Part shown: positions 12,941 to 26,725 of the stretch, piece by piece
How the letters are laid out: each line of letters opens with the position of its first letter
How positions within the stretch are numbered: the first letter of the stretch is position 1
Assembly (NCBI RefSeq): GCF_012273895.1
Contig: NC_052115.1
Coordinates: 1,612,001-1,676,000 of the forward strand
Length of the DNA stretch: 64,000 bases
Direction: 5' to 3'
From: Zerene cesonia
Taxonomy: Eukaryota; Arthropoda; Insecta; Lepidoptera; Pieridae
The notes under the pieces: model-generated
Seen by the model: only the letters and a program-made list of their open reading frames with translations
Database searches by the model: none
Told to the model about the DNA's origin: nothing
Made by a program: the position numbers and the translations under genes

Positions 12941-13940
12941 NNNNNNNNNNNNNNNNNNNNNNNNNNNNNNNNNNNNNNNNNNNNNNNNNNNNNNNNNNNN
13001 NNNNNNNNNNNNNNNNNNNNNNNNNNNNNNNNNNNNNNNNNNNNNNNNNNNNNNNNNNNNNNNNNNNNNNNNNNNNNNNNNNNNNNNNNNNNNNNNNNNN
13101 NNNNNNNNNNNNNNNNNNNNNNNNNNNNNNNNNNNNNNNNNNNNNNNNNNNNNNNNNNNNNNNNNNNNNNNNNNNNNNNNNNNNNNNNNNNNNNNNNNNN
13201 NNNNNNNNNNNNNNNNNNNNNNNNNNNNNNNNNNNNNNNNNNNNNNNNNNNNNNNNNNNNNNNNNNNNNNNNNNNNNNNNNNNNNNNNNNNNNNNNNNNN
13301 NNNNNNNNNNNNNNNNNNNNNNNNNNNNNNNNNNNNNNNNNNNNNNNNNNNNNNNNNNNNNNNNNNNNNNNNNNNNNNNNNNNNNNNNNNNNNNNNNNNN
13401 NNNNNNNNNNNNNNNNNNNNNNNNNNNNNNNNNNNNNNNNNNNNNNNNNNNNNNNNNNNNNNNNNNNNNNNNNNNNNNNNNNNNNNNNNNNNNNNNNNNN
13501 NNNNNNNNNNNNNNNNNNNNNNNNNNNNNNNNNNNNNNNNNNNNNNNNNNNNNNNNNNNNNNNNNNNNNNNNNNNNNNNNNNNNNNNNNNNNNNNNNNNN
13601 NNNNNNNNNNNNNNNNNNNNNNNNNNNNNNNNNNNNNNNNNNNNNNNNNNNNNNNNNNNNNNNNNNNNNNNNNNNNNNNNNNNNNNNNNNNNNNNNNNNN
13701 NNNNNNNNNNNNNNNNNNNNNNNNNNNNNNNNNNNNNNNNNNNNNNNNNNNNNNNNNNNNNNNNNNNNNNNNNNNNNNNNNNNNNNNNNNNNNNNNNNNN
13801 NNNNNNNNNNNNNNNNNNNNNNNNNNNNNNNNNNNNNNNNNNNNNNNNNNNNNNNNNNNNNNNNNNNNNNNNNNNNNNNNNNNNNNNNNNNNNNNNNNNN
13901 NNNNNNNNNNNNNNNNNNNNNNNNNNNNNNNNNNNNNNNN
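12941..13940. other. Assembly gap (1000 N)
   Basis: Exactly 1000 unknown bases. The round number equals the other two gaps, so the length is a placeholder. Any open frame reported through it is meaningless. Confidence 0.99.
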
Positions 13941-16900
13941 AATGTTATTTGCAGTTAACAATTTTCTTTTTTCTTTATTACAATATTTATGGCAAGACTA
14001 GGTATATATGTATAAAAATGCGGCAATAATACTTTATCTGAGAATTTTCTACTATTTCAATATCACAGTAAATGCTACGATCGAGTGTTAGACAGTAGAG
14101 TTATATATATAATTTACAAACATCTGTTTAAAAACATAATAATATTCATTCGATGGGATTCGAACCGGTATCTTTCGCTACAGCGCGATCCATGATACCG
14201 ACTTAGCAATGCTTCTTCCTTCTTTTGGTATATTCAATATCGTAATTATTGGATTGTAGCATGTTGGTTGATATAGTTATTCATTGTTTCAATTTATGGC
14301 GAGGGGTGTCGGTCTATGACTGTAGTCTTCACACATTAGTTCGTTAAGATATCTTCACATGTCATTTCTACACCCTTTCGTAAGCTCGGCTCCCCGTGTG
14401 AGCAGACAATTGTTGGAGTGGCGATGGCCTCACTCAAATCAGTTTATAATTATAGATACAGTCGAATGACGGGGTAAACTCCCGTCCTACTCAACCCTTC
14501 AAAATATACCATTTATTCAAATCTAATATTAATAAGATTTATTAAATTATATTGAAGACCTTTTCACAATAATCTAAAGATTTCGAATATTTCCAGAAAG
14601 TTAATCAAATTTAATAATTTATTTATATTCCTAGAAATTTTGCCAGATGACTTTTAACTAGGGTTTCATTTTCGATTAGTGGCAACTGAGGACTGTTGGA
14701 AATGAAATATCTAATTCATAATTAATATTCAAAATCAATATTAAATCTAATTAAAAGATTTCTTTTTGCAAACATGCGTTATGATGAAAACAATAAGATT
14801 ATGAGCTACCAAACCAGAAATACCAGAAGATATTGATTCAGTCCTTGAAATAAACCGCACCTTACCCTAAAAAAAATCGAATAAATCTGAATACCTTAAT
14901 GCCATTAAAAGACATAATACATGCATACACACAACTGTAGTGAAGTCAGCCTGTTATTTCGTATAATATGTTAGTATTCGTTATAATAAAAGTTGAGTAT
15001 TTATTCATCGTTCGTTGTTTGATTAGCTCTCGTCCGTCCCGCTTCGTATGTCACACCATTACATAAGCAAAATAAACACTCAAAATATAGGAAAAGAACA
15101 ATTTCCAACATTAATTCTTCACCTTAATCCCTTGGTGAAATTAAACACCAAGTGCCCTTTGAACTCACCGTCCTGTCGACGCTCAAGCTTTGCTCGTTTA
15201 TTTAACCACAGCATTAGAGGCTTTGTGAGACCCTCGTTAGGCGAGTTTGACCTTATTTTTACTCGCGGATAATGTAAAATATTGTTATAAAAAACTCCAC
15301 TAGATCACTCTAACAAATATAAAAGCGGGACGCAAAAAACTGGCAAGTTTTCACGGAGTAGTTTTACTCGGAACGAATGCAAGAAGATATATAACATTTT
15401 TAAATATTATTCTGATGCAACAGTGTATTTTTTATGAGTTGAAAGCGAGTTACATAAGAGTAGAAGTTTCTGAATGGTCAAGTAAAAATACTTATACTGT
15501 TACAGTAATCGTTTGGTCTCAATAAATTAACGTCTTATAGAATACCTTGGTAATCAACTAATAAGTAAGTATATTTAAATTGAACGTCTCAAATACAATA
15601 TTATGACGCCATTTTCCAAAACATTGAGTTCCTCTGTTTTTTTTTCTAAAATACGTTCAGAAATAACCAATTTTATATGTAACAAAAATCTAATTATGCC
15701 TTTAAAACATCACCAACATCGAAAATAAATGAAGCCAAAACAATATTAAGCAACATAAACACAAGTATCGAAACATCGTTTTGCAAAACAATAGGCAAGT
15801 ATTCAGGCATCAGATCGAAACATGGCAGCACAGATATATAAATAGGCGGGAACACCCTTCGTCAGCGGTATTGGAAGCGAAAATAGGTTTTATTGACACG
15901 GAAGTATCCTTAACATGGCTGTGATGCCTCTTTTTGGAAACTTGTCACAATCCCTCAGGAGAGGTTTAAGGAAATATTGGAATATGATATCCGCTTCGAG
16001 ATGTTGAGAGTGTTATGGAATATTAGTGTTATTTAAGCATGTTTGTGAGTTTGAATAAAGAAACATTTTTATTCATGTTCGCCTAGACGTCCCTTGGTAC
16101 ATATATATAGCCTATGTAAACCAGTAAAGCTGCAGCTTTGAAGAATTTTTGAAATCGGTTCAGTGATTTTTGTAAGAAAACATTAAAACATACATACAAA
16201 TCTATAATTATAAATTAGTGTAATTATATTAGTGCAAATTAAAAAGAAACTTGAAGTACCCATAGATAAAACCTCTTATGTCCCTTTAAGACACATCCGT
16301 GCCGTTTATTTGATGTCTTCGTTTTTTCTAGAAATTACTAATCACTCACAATTTTGGTCTACAGTATCCAGTGCATCTTTGTTTTCGCGGGCGTGGATTC
16401 AAATTTAAAGTAAATCCTTCAAAATAAATATAGCCTATACATTGCCGAGAGCTAACAGCTATATAATAAAAAGTAAAAGCCGTCTAGTATTTCTTGCGTA
16501 CCCAGAAAACAGACAGTTCTTCCATGGTTCAATTATGTATAACATAGTATAGATTAATACAGCGCAAAATATCTTTATTCGACTCGTTCCCTAAAAAATA
16601 TTCACAAAGACAATTTCCAGAATAATCTAGAAAAATCTCGTTCGTGTAGAAGGGACGAACCCGACCTTGCCCATATCTAGTTATACTTTTTATCCCGTCC
16701 TTCAGTCAGTATACAAAGTTCCCTTTGTTGTTAGGCCACATCTTATCTTGTAGCATGTCTGCATATAAATGGTCTGAAACTAATTTTAGACCTATAACTT
16801 GCTTGAACAGTATCCATGTATCAGCTAAAAGTCACGTTCCAAGGAATTTTCATACAAAACTTCAAGACAGATTCATTAGAATTATATTGTTTTGTTATTA

Positions 16901-18579
16901 TTATATATATTTTATGTCATTGCAACAGCTATTATAGTAAACTAGTTATACCCTTTCATGAATATTTCAAATACGTATTGAAAAAGAGACAAACGAAAAG
17001 CAGTTTTAGGAATATCGTCATCAGTGTGTTAAATTGTCGCCGTTTTTAGTTGTAAAACGAAATACTGTGATATAGATGTCATATGAACTACTAGAATATG
17101 TATGTTAAAGAATTCACCTCAGTTTGAAACTTTGGTAAATATCGTTCGCGGTAAATACCTGAAAAGTTCTAAACGGGTCTCGAAATTATACTTTGTGGTC
17201 CCCGAATGCGGGTCATCGTATATCGGTGTAATGTATATGGGTTCAATGGTTCAGAAATGTGGGGTTACCAGGGGTCTGTGGTTGGACCTCTTTTATATAT
17301 AAGTTATAACTTTATTATCCTTTTAAGTATTTGATCGTAATAAGGCTACATCGACTAAATGATCACGTTCCATTAAAATACAAAGGACAAGGATATTGTG
17401 TTTAACGTTATGAGTGTTTTCGTAATGATTAAAGCTCAAAATTATTTATAAGAAGAACAGCAGACGTGTGATTTTATATAACAGTATGCCTATTTCTTAG
17501 ATACTTAGGACCGAGGATAATTTTTCTAAATTGATACAAAAACATTACTAAAAGTGTGTAATCGAATAAAAGAGATCTAAGTAACAATATAACGTTTGAT
17601 TTGAGACCAGGATAGTACAAACAATTATTCAAGCGAAATAATTAACCTCTGACAGTTCACATCATGCTATAACGGTCCAATAATCTTCTATTTCATTATC
17701 TATAGTGATAAATAAACCAGACTTATATAATTGTTTTGATATTTTGATATTCAATGAGATTCATTTTTGTTGAGGCATTACTCAAGGAATGATTTCAAGC
17801 TATGAGAGGTATATTGCAGAATATTCAATACCAAGGGTCCAATGAAATATTGAAAATAAAATTTCCCAAGATCATAAATATAATAACTTGCCTATCTCGG
17901 CCGAATGGAGAACGATAAGTCCAATAATTGGCCTGAGAATTTATAACGGTACGACAAATGACAGAAAATTTCGGAACCAAATGTAGAAATTTAAGCAAAT
18001 ATTCACATATAACGTATCCACCAGGGACATTAATTACACGGTGAAAACATTTCATGCGATTCTAAGCTTTGCGCTATTGTAATTGGTAATAAAGTTCCAT
18101 GAAGGTTTTTGTAAATTTCGCGCGCACTGCGATGAAGCCAGCGATGTTATGTTTCATGGGCGATGCTCGCAATTAAAATGGCTGCCGCGTATGGATCCGT
18201 TTCCGTTTGGAATTGAATTCGATCCGGCCTCATCATTATGCGTGCCTTTTGATTGAGTGTTGAATATTTGGATAGGTATCATACGTGTCAAGTACTAAAT
18301 GAAATACAAATAAAGCTATTGAAGCACTCATTCATTTTGATTTTATTTTACATGGAAATTTCATGTTAACGATCGTATGGTTTCCAATGTTGATGAAATT
18401 GTATGAAGTGGGGATGTTGTAATCGAATAATGTCAATAAAATTTTATAAGCATCGTTGTTTAAACAAACTTTATAAATTGAAAGCAATTCAATGTTATGA
18501 TAATATCCAATGTTTGGATTGTGTAATGCAAACAATTTAAAGACAGAGCAGCTTTTAATTTTGTAAATATCTTCTTAAT
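13941..18579. other. Intergenic stretch, no gene recognised
   Basis: A box-B-like 'gggattcgaacc' at 14156-14167 (minus-strand tRNA/SINE remnant) is visible. So is a Helitron-like piece near 16100-16210. Non-repeat, less AT-rich pieces at 15830-16040 and 18090-18265 have no coding signature. No exon with splice sites and a recognisable domain was found. Confidence 0.4.
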
Positions 18580-18780
18580 AAATCCAGTGTCATGATGTAT
18601 GTTCCCAATGAACTCTTAACCAACTTAACCGATTTTGATGAAATTTGGCATTTTATGTGTAATTTGGTCCAACTTAAGATATAGGATAGTTTTTATTTCG
18701 ATTAATTATCCCAATAATTTATAATCAAAATATTTTTAATTATTACTCAGCCACAGCAGCGCGTGGCCGGGTATGCTAGT
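18580..18780 (+). repeat. Helitron-like repeat (subfamily H4)
   Basis: It ends 'gcgcgtggccgggtatgcta' + 'gt', a GC-rich 3' end finishing in CTAG before T. Its body ('ataggatagtttttatttcg') recurs at 23453-23550, which lacks the end. Confidence 0.55.
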
Positions 18781-19030
18781 ACATTATAATATGAAACTTA
18801 TGAGTTAGTTTATTTGTTCGTTGAACGCATTATATACACGTTATCCCTAAGTTCTAGACTATATAAAATATATCACGGGTGGAGCCCGGGCGGATCGTTA
18901 GTATTATATGTCGTTGATTGTAATATAATTAAGTTATCAATATAATCATTATTTAAAATATCTTTCTGAGTATGTTTATCTGTTGCGTACTTCCCATTGA
19001 AGGTAGCTTGTGAATAAACAACTACTAAAA

Positions 19031-19234
19031 AGTGAAGTCCCGTGTCTCCTACTGGGGTATGGGGCAGATGATGTACATCTTTTTCTCCAATGGATTTTCT
19101 TTACGGACAAGTAGGTGCAACCTTCTGTGTCCTGCCAGACCGAGACATTTTTATTTGTGCGTCCCCACCGGGAATTGAACCCAGGACCCCTCGGTTATAC
19201 GTTCACGTGTTAACCACTGTACCAAGGAGGAGGT
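19031..19234 (-). repeat. tRNA-derived SINE (family T)
   Basis: On the minus strand: box A-like 'tggtacagtggttaacacg', then box B 'gggttcaattcccggt', then a body of about 150 bp including 'acttgtccgtaaagaaaatc'. A second copy lies at 22986-23205 in the opposite orientation. Confidence 0.7.
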
Positions 19235-19487
19235 AAACAACTACTAAACTACATAATAATGAATATATGAAATACACAACTCATAATATGTTAACGTGGT
19301 GTCCACTGAAAATCAGTGAAGAGTCAAAGTGCCTTCAATGTGCATAGACTCTCATACACTAGGTGGCTCAGATTTTTATACTAAGTTAATTAATCTCTTT
19401 TTATAATTATTCTTAGCTAGTATAAATAATGTATTTTCTTACTATCTTTATTTCTTTCATAACCACAATCATACAATCGTTTACATA

Positions 19488-19600
19488 GTATTTTCTTGTG
19501 TTTGTTTTTACGCGATATTTACATTATATTATTAACCCGACGTTTCGAACACTTTACAGCGAGCGGAGTCAGCGAGTCTCCCCGTGACCATTTCTATACA
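19488..19600 (+). repeat. Dispersed repeat family C
   Basis: It contains 'acccgacgtttcgaacac', 'acagcgagcg' and an outer 'tttacgcgatat'. Copies at 25242-25388 and 26726-26874 share these blocks in varied order and orientation. Non-coding. Confidence 0.6.
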
Positions 19601-20335
19601 ATGGTTTGTTAATAACCATTTTGTTATGGTTTTGAAATATGGTAAGAAAGAAAAAAAAACGTATATTAAATTAATTGTGATTAATGTTTTATTACAGTTC
19701 TATTAAAATGCGCTATATACTTAAATATAATGATGTCCTCGCTAATACATCGTTAAAATCATAGTTCTATCATCTACAGAGCAATCATAAACTTATTACA
19801 AATTACATTTACCTGCAGAATTATCCATATCCTTGGAAACTATAGCTCCCAAGTATCTAAGGTTATCGGAATTGAGATGAATTATTCAGAAGTTACAGCA
19901 GTTTCACTCCAGTTTTACATTTTGCTCGATATCCTGAACTTAGTTGTTATTTTATAGACTATTTGTGTTCCTAAGTACTTCACTGGAATCGAATGTCTGC
20001 TGGCTGCGAGAGATATTCTGGTTCTATTCATATAGTATTATGGTTATTAATATTATTGACTGTTGAGAGAATGTAAATTTAAATTATTGTCGTTATAGTT
20101 CAACTAAAAGCTAATTTAAGAGTATTTAAAATTAATTATTTGAATAACAGATGTTCTAGAAACTTTATGGCATTACGTTCTTGTAAAATGCTAGTTTAGT
20201 TTCGTGTGGTAGTTAAACAAAAGAGTTCTATGTGAATCGTTACTATTACTTATATTACGGTCAGTCTGTCGTTTGGCTTGTACATGAAGTACAAAATAAA
20301 AAAATCGTTTGGTTATTAATAATTAATTAATCCTA

Positions 20336-20535
20336 TCCTACTAATATTATACATGCGAAAGTTTGTAAGGATGTGTGTGTGTGTTTGTTACTCTTTCTCG
20401 CAAAACTACTCAACGGATTGCAATGAAATTCGGTACGTACACAGCTGGACAACTGGAATAACATATAAGCAACTTTTTATCCCGATATTCCTACGGGATA
20501 CAGACTTACGCGGGTGAAACCGCGGGGCGCAGCTT
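20336..20535 (+). mobile_element. Lep1-type non-autonomous Helitron
   Basis: It starts TCCTACTAATATTATACATG and keeps the terminal hairpin (gcgggtgaaaccgc), but the last bases read GCAGCTTT, so the CTAG end has mutated. Confidence 0.75.
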
Positions 20536-21571
20536 TTACGATGTGTAGACAAGAGTATAAGGTATATGTATGCCATTCACTTGTTCATCTCTCACCATTT
20601 TCATAGGAACCACTAATTCCTTTGTCATTAATAAATATTAATATATCAGCGATGATTCGAGATTTTTTCACTTCGATATAAAACACTCGATCTTTTCACC
20701 GTCCATTGAAATAGTTACCTTACAACACAGTAAAACACAAAAACATAAAATATATTTAAATAATTTCTATTTTAGGAACACGTATAAACTCAATCAAAAA
20801 TGCTAAAGCAAACCGCCTCCGCTGTATAAATCTATTGATTTTTCCAAAAGTAAATGTATTATGTAAATGAAGCGTATTGTTTTGGGCCCTTTGTCTCTTA
20901 AGTTAATGTGGGGGATGGGCAATCACCAAGAATGATTCGAGAAAGAGAAACATTGCCTCGCTTTCTTTCACATTATCCTACCATTTAAGTCGACGCATTA
21001 CGAGTACCTACAACTGAATAAATTATGTCAAGTGCAATTCATATAACTTTTGAAATGTATGAATAAATAAGACGCCTTCCTATATGTTTGAGTTCCCGTT
21101 GCGAGTTAGTTACTGTAGACTTTTTTGCATTGAGCAGTTTCAGATTTCGTGCTCATTTCAGTTGCTGCTTTCTGTATTTGATTATACATAAAAAATTTAC
21201 TTTTGAATGAGATTTTAAATATACAGTGATTTTACGTAACTTGTATTCATTTTGTGGATATTCTGATGTTGTGTGATCAGAGCCATAATATAAATTTGTG
21301 ATGGTAATGTATTGTAAGTCATTTAAAAGCCAACATTACTAAATTAAATATTTAATGAATATTTTAATCGTTCAGTTTGATATCCGTATTTTGTTTACGT
21401 GTGGGTTTCAGTCCCGAACTCAAAGGTAAGGAGAGACAATCCGGCGCGTTTACTCGCGTAGTTCTCGTTGTAGCTGGATTTTCAAGAACAATCCTGTATC
21501 CTTTCTTGGATCTACCTTTGTGTTAATTTTCATCCAAATCGGTTTAGTGGTTTAGGTGTGAAGAGAAGAAC
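20536..21571. other. Intergenic stretch, no gene recognised
   Basis: AT-rich; no repeat of the window's families and no coding exon recognised. Confidence 0.45.
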
Positions 21572-21798
21572 AAAAGCTTGTTGCTCGCAGCGTCGCCCGC
21601 AACGTCTTAATAAATTTTCATATTACAAACTTTCATCACCTATTTTGTCCCCTTAGGGGTAGAATTTATCAGTTTCTTTTCTTAGCGGATGCTACGTCAT
21701 ATCATGCCAAATTTCAGCCCGATCCGTATAGTGGTTTGGGCTGTGCGTTGATAGATCACTATGTCAGTCAGTCCTACCTTTGAGTAATATATATTTAG
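21572..21798 (+). repeat. Helitron-like repeat (subfamily H2)
   Basis: Same orientation and landmarks as 86-315, including 'gatccgtatagtggtttggg' and 'gatcactatgtcagtcagtc', ending in 'gagtaatatatat'. Confidence 0.6.
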
Positions 21799-22814
21799 AA
21801 GAAGGGAAGTAAGGATTTAACACAACATCTCTTTAAATCTGTCCATTGTCACTACCAATAAACATCTGGCGAAGTCCTCAAAAGTTAAAATACAATTCAT
21901 CGCTAAATTTAAATGATGGGTATTAAATAAACGAGGCATTCCATTTGAGCCAAGGAAATCGGATTACGTCCAAAGTTTGAAATTTTCTATAGGTGTTTCC
22001 AACTCGACAAGGCTTTTGCCTTAGGCCTTTGAAATGTTTCGATTGAAATGCCGAAGATTGATTACTTCGTTGCTTGTTTTAAACCTCAGTGTTTATGAAC
22101 ACCGCTCGTTTTAAAATGTATGGAATTTTTGTGTCACTATCATGTATGTTTAATAAGTATTAATTGTTCTACCGCAAAATTCAACATTCTTCTACCATAG
22201 CTGCTACTAAATGCTGTGTGAGTCGTATATATTATGTACTACGGGGGAGCCGTAGCGAACCGCTAGTAATTTATTACACGGAAGATTGGTGTAATAAATG
22301 CTAATCTTCTTCAAATTTGACTCCAGTTAGTACCAAAATAAGAATTGTTTATAAGAATAGTTTATATGGAATTGTATATACATAATACAAAGGCCATAGG
22401 CCTCATGATAGTAACAGCGTTCAGAGTATTTAAAGTTCTAAAGAAACAGTGGCTGCGGTAACAAACGATCTGAATATACGCACAAAAGGAGGTCGCAAAG
22501 AAACTTGGCGAAACTTTAGCAGAATGAGAAATTCAAATCTTATTTACAATTGTTGCATAGGAATAAGAAAGAGTTGGACTTTACAAAGTTATTTATTACA
22601 GAACTAATTTCATTATATGCGCGGAGAATTAGTTTTCTGCAAAAGTTTGGAATTGAATAATGCTTTATTAGATGGCGACGCTTTGCGATAGTTCCTTTGA
22701 ATGAAGTCAGTGGTTTTCTTGTTGTTTTGTGAAGCTGTACAAGATCTTTAAACTCCTTAGAAACTCTTATTCAAGAACATCTCGAGAGCCTCACGATTTA
22801 AACTTTCTTCTAAG
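21799..22814. other. Intergenic stretch, no gene recognised
   Basis: No coding signal. A short Helitron-like end ('gagccgtagcgaaccgctag') lies at about 22248-22268. Confidence 0.4.
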
Positions 22815-22945
22815 GAATTCCGTCCATTCCTTCTTTCCTAAAGCCAACCCTATACTTATTCCCTACTCCTTTATTGTGGGTAATGTTCATGGGCAGTGGT
22901 GATTGCTTACCATCAAGCAAACCACCAACAGTGTAAAAAAAATCC
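22815..22945 (-). repeat. Dispersed repeat family M, fragment
   Basis: It keeps 'gttcatgggcagtggtgatt', 'gcttaccatcaagcaaacca' and an A-run end. Confidence 0.65.
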
Positions 22946-22985
22946 ACATGAAATTAGTGCACATAATATTATTAGGTAGACCGCC

Positions 22986-23205
22986 AAGAAGGTACAGTGG
23001 TTAAGACATGAGTGTAAAAGGGAGTTCTGGGTTCAAGTCGTGGTGGGGACTAACAAAAAAATTTTTCGTTCTGGTAGTACAGAAGACTGATGATCTGAAA
23101 ATGACTGATGAGATGAGACTGAAAATCTATATTGATACAGGTGTAAACCATCTGCCCCCATCATATGCCCCACTAAGGTACACGGGACTCTATTGGGTAG
23201 GGTTA
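22986..23205 (+). repeat. tRNA-derived SINE (family T)
   Basis: The head 'aggtacagtggttaagacat' and box B-like 'gggttcaagtcgtggtgggg' match the minus-strand copy at 19031-19234. The body is diverged. Its short open frame is not a gene. Confidence 0.65.
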
Positions 23206-23752
23206 TGTATGTTCAATGTTTCTAGATAGACCATCATCAGTTAAAATAATCATACGTTTTATTTAAAATTTAATAAAACAAAAATATTAATGTAAGTTAC
23301 AGCTAAATAGGTAAACATGCCAGAAGTTTTTAAAATGATTTTACTCAGTGAACCTAGTTTTTAATTAAACCTAGATTCGTTTCATTTTCTACTTCAGCAC
23401 AAGATTTTTTTGTACTATACGAAAATAATTTGTTAATGTGTTTATCTTAATATATAAAAATCCAGTGTTATGACGTATTTTCCCAATGAACCAATTTTTA
23501 CCAACTCAACTCAATCATAGGATAGTTTTTATTTCAAATAATTATCCCGAAAATTTATAATTCTTCTAATATTATAAACAAAAGAGCAAAAAAATAAAGA
23601 TATTAGGGTTTCAACCACCACCACCTTCACAGTATTTTAAGATGTCCTCATCATGATAAGTAACCATCACACAAAATTCTTCATACATAAATGAATATTA
23701 AATAAAATAATATAATGTAATCCTATCCTACTATATCCTATCGTATAGCCCT

Positions 23753-23935
23753 TCCTACTAATATTATAAATGCGAAAGTTTGTAGGGATGTGTGTATTGG
23801 TTGCTCTTTCACGCAAAAACTACTGAACCGGTTGCAATTAAATTTGGTACGTAGACAGCTGGACAAGTGGAATAACATATAGGCAAATCCTACGGGATAT
23901 GGACTTACGCGGGTGAAACCGCGAGGCGCAGCTAG
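23753..23935 (+). mobile_element. Lep1-type non-autonomous Helitron, internal deletion
   Basis: It starts TCCTACTAATATTATAAATG and ends GCGCAGCTAG before T, with the terminal hairpin intact. It lacks the 'ctttttatcccgatattc' block seen in other copies, a deletion of about 20 bp. Confidence 0.8.
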
Positions 23936-24049
23936 TGAATAGTAGGATTCATACCCAAATATTTAATTAATGAAATAGGCTTCTATTAGAAGCGCTTTTG
24001 AATAATAATTTATTTGCTAGTTCCGTCTTGGGTAATCAAATCTAGCTAA

Positions 24050-24121
24050 CTAGCTGCACCCCGCGGTTTCACCCGCGTAAGTCTGTATCCCGTAGACATA
24101 TCGGGATACAAAGTTGCCTAT
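24050..24121 (-). mobile_element. Lep1-type Helitron, 3' end only
   Basis: CTAG end, hairpin and about 50 bp of adjoining sequence, then an abrupt break into unrelated DNA. Confidence 0.7.
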
Positions 24122-25171
24122 TTTTTTGTTGCGGTTAAATTGGTCCTTAATTTCTCCATTCTTTCCTTCTTACTGTGACAACGCAGGCGCAGCTGTGGGC
24201 GTAAAGCTATTATCCAATAACAATATGCGAAAGTATGTTCGTCTTTCTTTCACGTCAAAACAGATCGATTATGTAAGAAGCTACAGAATTTTCTTTGAAT
24301 ACGATATTCCTTTCGATGCGAGTGAGAAGGTTCAATAAATAACAAACACCAAATATTTTCAAAGTGCTGTACATAATTATAATTTATAGTAAATCATGTC
24401 TTATGTACGTACTGTATAAATCCTAAAAATCCCACTAAATAGGGCCTAGCAATAGAACAATAAACATTAGTTTGCGTAAATAACTTTATTAACGCGTTTT
24501 ATACGACGTAGGGCGACATCTGTTATGGGTTTTGATGCACTATAAATATCATACTTTAACACGTATATAATGACGCCTCTTTATTATTCAGAGCCTTTTC
24601 AGTACAAATATGAAGTGGTTTTAATATTAATATCTGAGCGGAATTCGGTTTTGAGTAGGTCGGGTCGTCGGTCATCAGGTAGATGAGGTTAGTGTAGCAT
24701 GTGATCAAGTGTTATGTTTTTTTATCGTCAATAAAATCTATGATGATGATGAAGAGCTTGATCACCACGGTCAAGCTCTTCTGTTCTTTATGAAAGTGCC
24801 ATATAAATATGTATCTTTTAATCTTCTAAGGTCAATGTTAATCGTACTCATAATTATGGTATATTTTATTTCGTAAAACAAACAGGGAATAAAAGGTAAA
24901 TATAAATAAATATCCATACATGCTTTATATTTTCCGGGGAATATATTCATGTCTTTAATGCTAAAGTTTGCATGTTTTGGATTGGTATATGCATATGTAT
25001 GTTTGTTTTATATTCACTCTATAACTGCTAGCAGAATTATTTGAAAATTGGTAAACACAAATATAGTATGGATTAGCAAAAAGACTTTAATAACACCCAA
25101 TAAACTTGCGAGCTCTAATAAAGCTAAAACGACAGTGGAAATTTAATATTTGCAAGCAGCAAATCAGAACA
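24122..25171. other. Intergenic stretch, no gene recognised
   Basis: No coding exon recognised. A perfect 11-bp inverted repeat (24751-24761 with 24771-24781, arm 'gaagagcttga') follows a short TGATGATGATG run. Confidence 0.45.
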
Positions 25172-25230
25172 GTGGCTCAGCGATGAAAGCCTGGTTATAC
25201 AATTTAAAAGCGGAGGATTCGAAACAATAC
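25172..25230 (+). repeat. tRNA-derived SINE head fragment
   Basis: 'cagtggctcagcgatgaaag' and a degraded box B ('gaggattcgaaac') match the head of SINE family S; the body is missing. Confidence 0.5.
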
Positions 25231-25241
25231 ACATGCAAACC

Positions 25242-25388
25242 AGTCTCCCCGTGACCACGCTCGCTGTAAAGTGTTCGAAACGTCGGGTTAATAACATAAT
25301 GATTAAATCGCGTTTAAAATCCGTTAAAAAGTTTTTAATTTCTAAATGTATAATACTCGCGTAAAATCAAACACAAGAAAATACATGC
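25242..25388 (-). repeat. Dispersed repeat family C
   Basis: The core 'gttcgaaacgtcgggttaat' is followed by 'atcgcgtttaaaatccgtta' and 'actcgcgtaaaatcaaacac'. Inverted relative to 26726-26874. Confidence 0.6.
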
Positions 25389-26725
25389 AAACGTTTTAAT
25401 CAAAGTGTTTCATTTGTCTGCACATCAGCTATTCTATTAACAACAATGCCGCCCCTGTACGCATTATAAACCGCCGCTACGACGCCTATTTTTAATTTTT
25501 GTATGAAATTTATAATTATTTAAGCGTAGTCTTCAATTGAGTTCAAACTGATTGAAATCTATTTAAAAATGTAAATGAAGATGTTCCAAAACAGAGTCTC
25601 AAAGCGTGTATACTAAGATCCGTCCCTGTACGCAATTATTGGCCGCCATTGCCGTCGTATCAGAACAAATTATAAAATTATGTATGTAAATTTGATTTTA
25701 AAAGATATGAATACTTAAGATATTTCTATTTCTCATAAGATTCTTAGCGTGTAAACTTAGCTTCGGTAGTATAATTAATTTATTATTATAGTATTAATAG
25801 AATACGTGCTTCCAAAATAGAGTATTTAAGCTTACACATCAAAATCCGTATCTGTTCGCAAAATGGGAGCATTATTACCCGCCATTGCCGCCAGCTACGG
25901 CGCATATTGTTTCTTATTTATCCACCACTCTATTGACTTGCGGAATAATACATTGAGAATGACTAGTTTTCTCGCATATGAATGGCGAGAACTAGTGATT
26001 TAAAATTGCGACTGCAATTTCTTTTTTGCGGATAGATATTTGAACCTTATTAGTTCGGTGGTAAGGTTTATATTGCTATGTTTAAATCGATCTGTCCTTT
26101 GTTTAGCTTACAGCAATAACTTCTATTACGCCAATGGGCAGGCCTAGGCAAATGGTAATCACACTAGAACAAAATCCTCATATGTGTTTGACATAGGCTT
26201 ATGACATTTTACTAATAGTCGGGTCAAATAACTTACAAAATAAGAGAAAAGTTCCAAAAATTACCAGCCAGCATGGAATTGGTAAAATTATGTACGACAT
26301 TTAACTATTAGTAAAACATCAAAATTTGCCATTAGTTGAGATGAAAACAAAAACAATTTTTTTTCACCGAAACAGTAAGGTTTATTATAATAGCACTTCT
26401 GACGATAATTGTAGATCATAAAATTATCTATCTAGGTTATCTAAAACATTTTTACATAAGAACCACCATTTCTAATACATAACGATTCAAAAAATCATAA
26501 TGATGACGTAGAATATGGTGTGTTTCTTTTTTTGTTTTTCTTCTACGTCGCAACGGGTGTATTTTGTATTTGAAGAGCTTGAACGGTAGGCAGTGACATA
26601 GGCTTTTCCGATGTAAAATATATCCCTTACATGGAAAGATCTAATATGATACGTATTTGAATTACTTCGACATTTAAATTTCAATAGATGGCGTTGTATA
26701 GAAAATGTAAGATGTAAGACAACTA
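25389..26725. other. Intergenic stretch, no gene recognised
   Basis: Three related phrases containing 'cgccattgccg' (near 25640 and 25885) or 'tgtacgcattataaaccgcc' (near 25456) suggest a degraded local repeat. No gene seen. Confidence 0.4.

Noticed and set aside
12809..14029. Long open frames of about 350-490 codons at 12.8-14.0, 27.4-28.6 and 47.3-48.8 kb
   Set aside because: They consist almost entirely of unknown bases from the 1000-N gaps. Only the 27413-27490 part has real coding similarity (LINE).
14145..14215. tRNA-like sequence with box B complement
   Set aside because: No convincing acceptor stem or D-arm; most likely a SINE or MITE remnant.
17102..17302. 66-codon plus-strand frame with a GC-richer end
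   Set aside because: No recognised domain, splice sites or neighbouring exons.
24751..24781. Hairpin resembling a bacterial terminator
   Set aside because: Eukaryotic context with no neighbouring gene; the 11-bp stem is recorded only as a repeat note.
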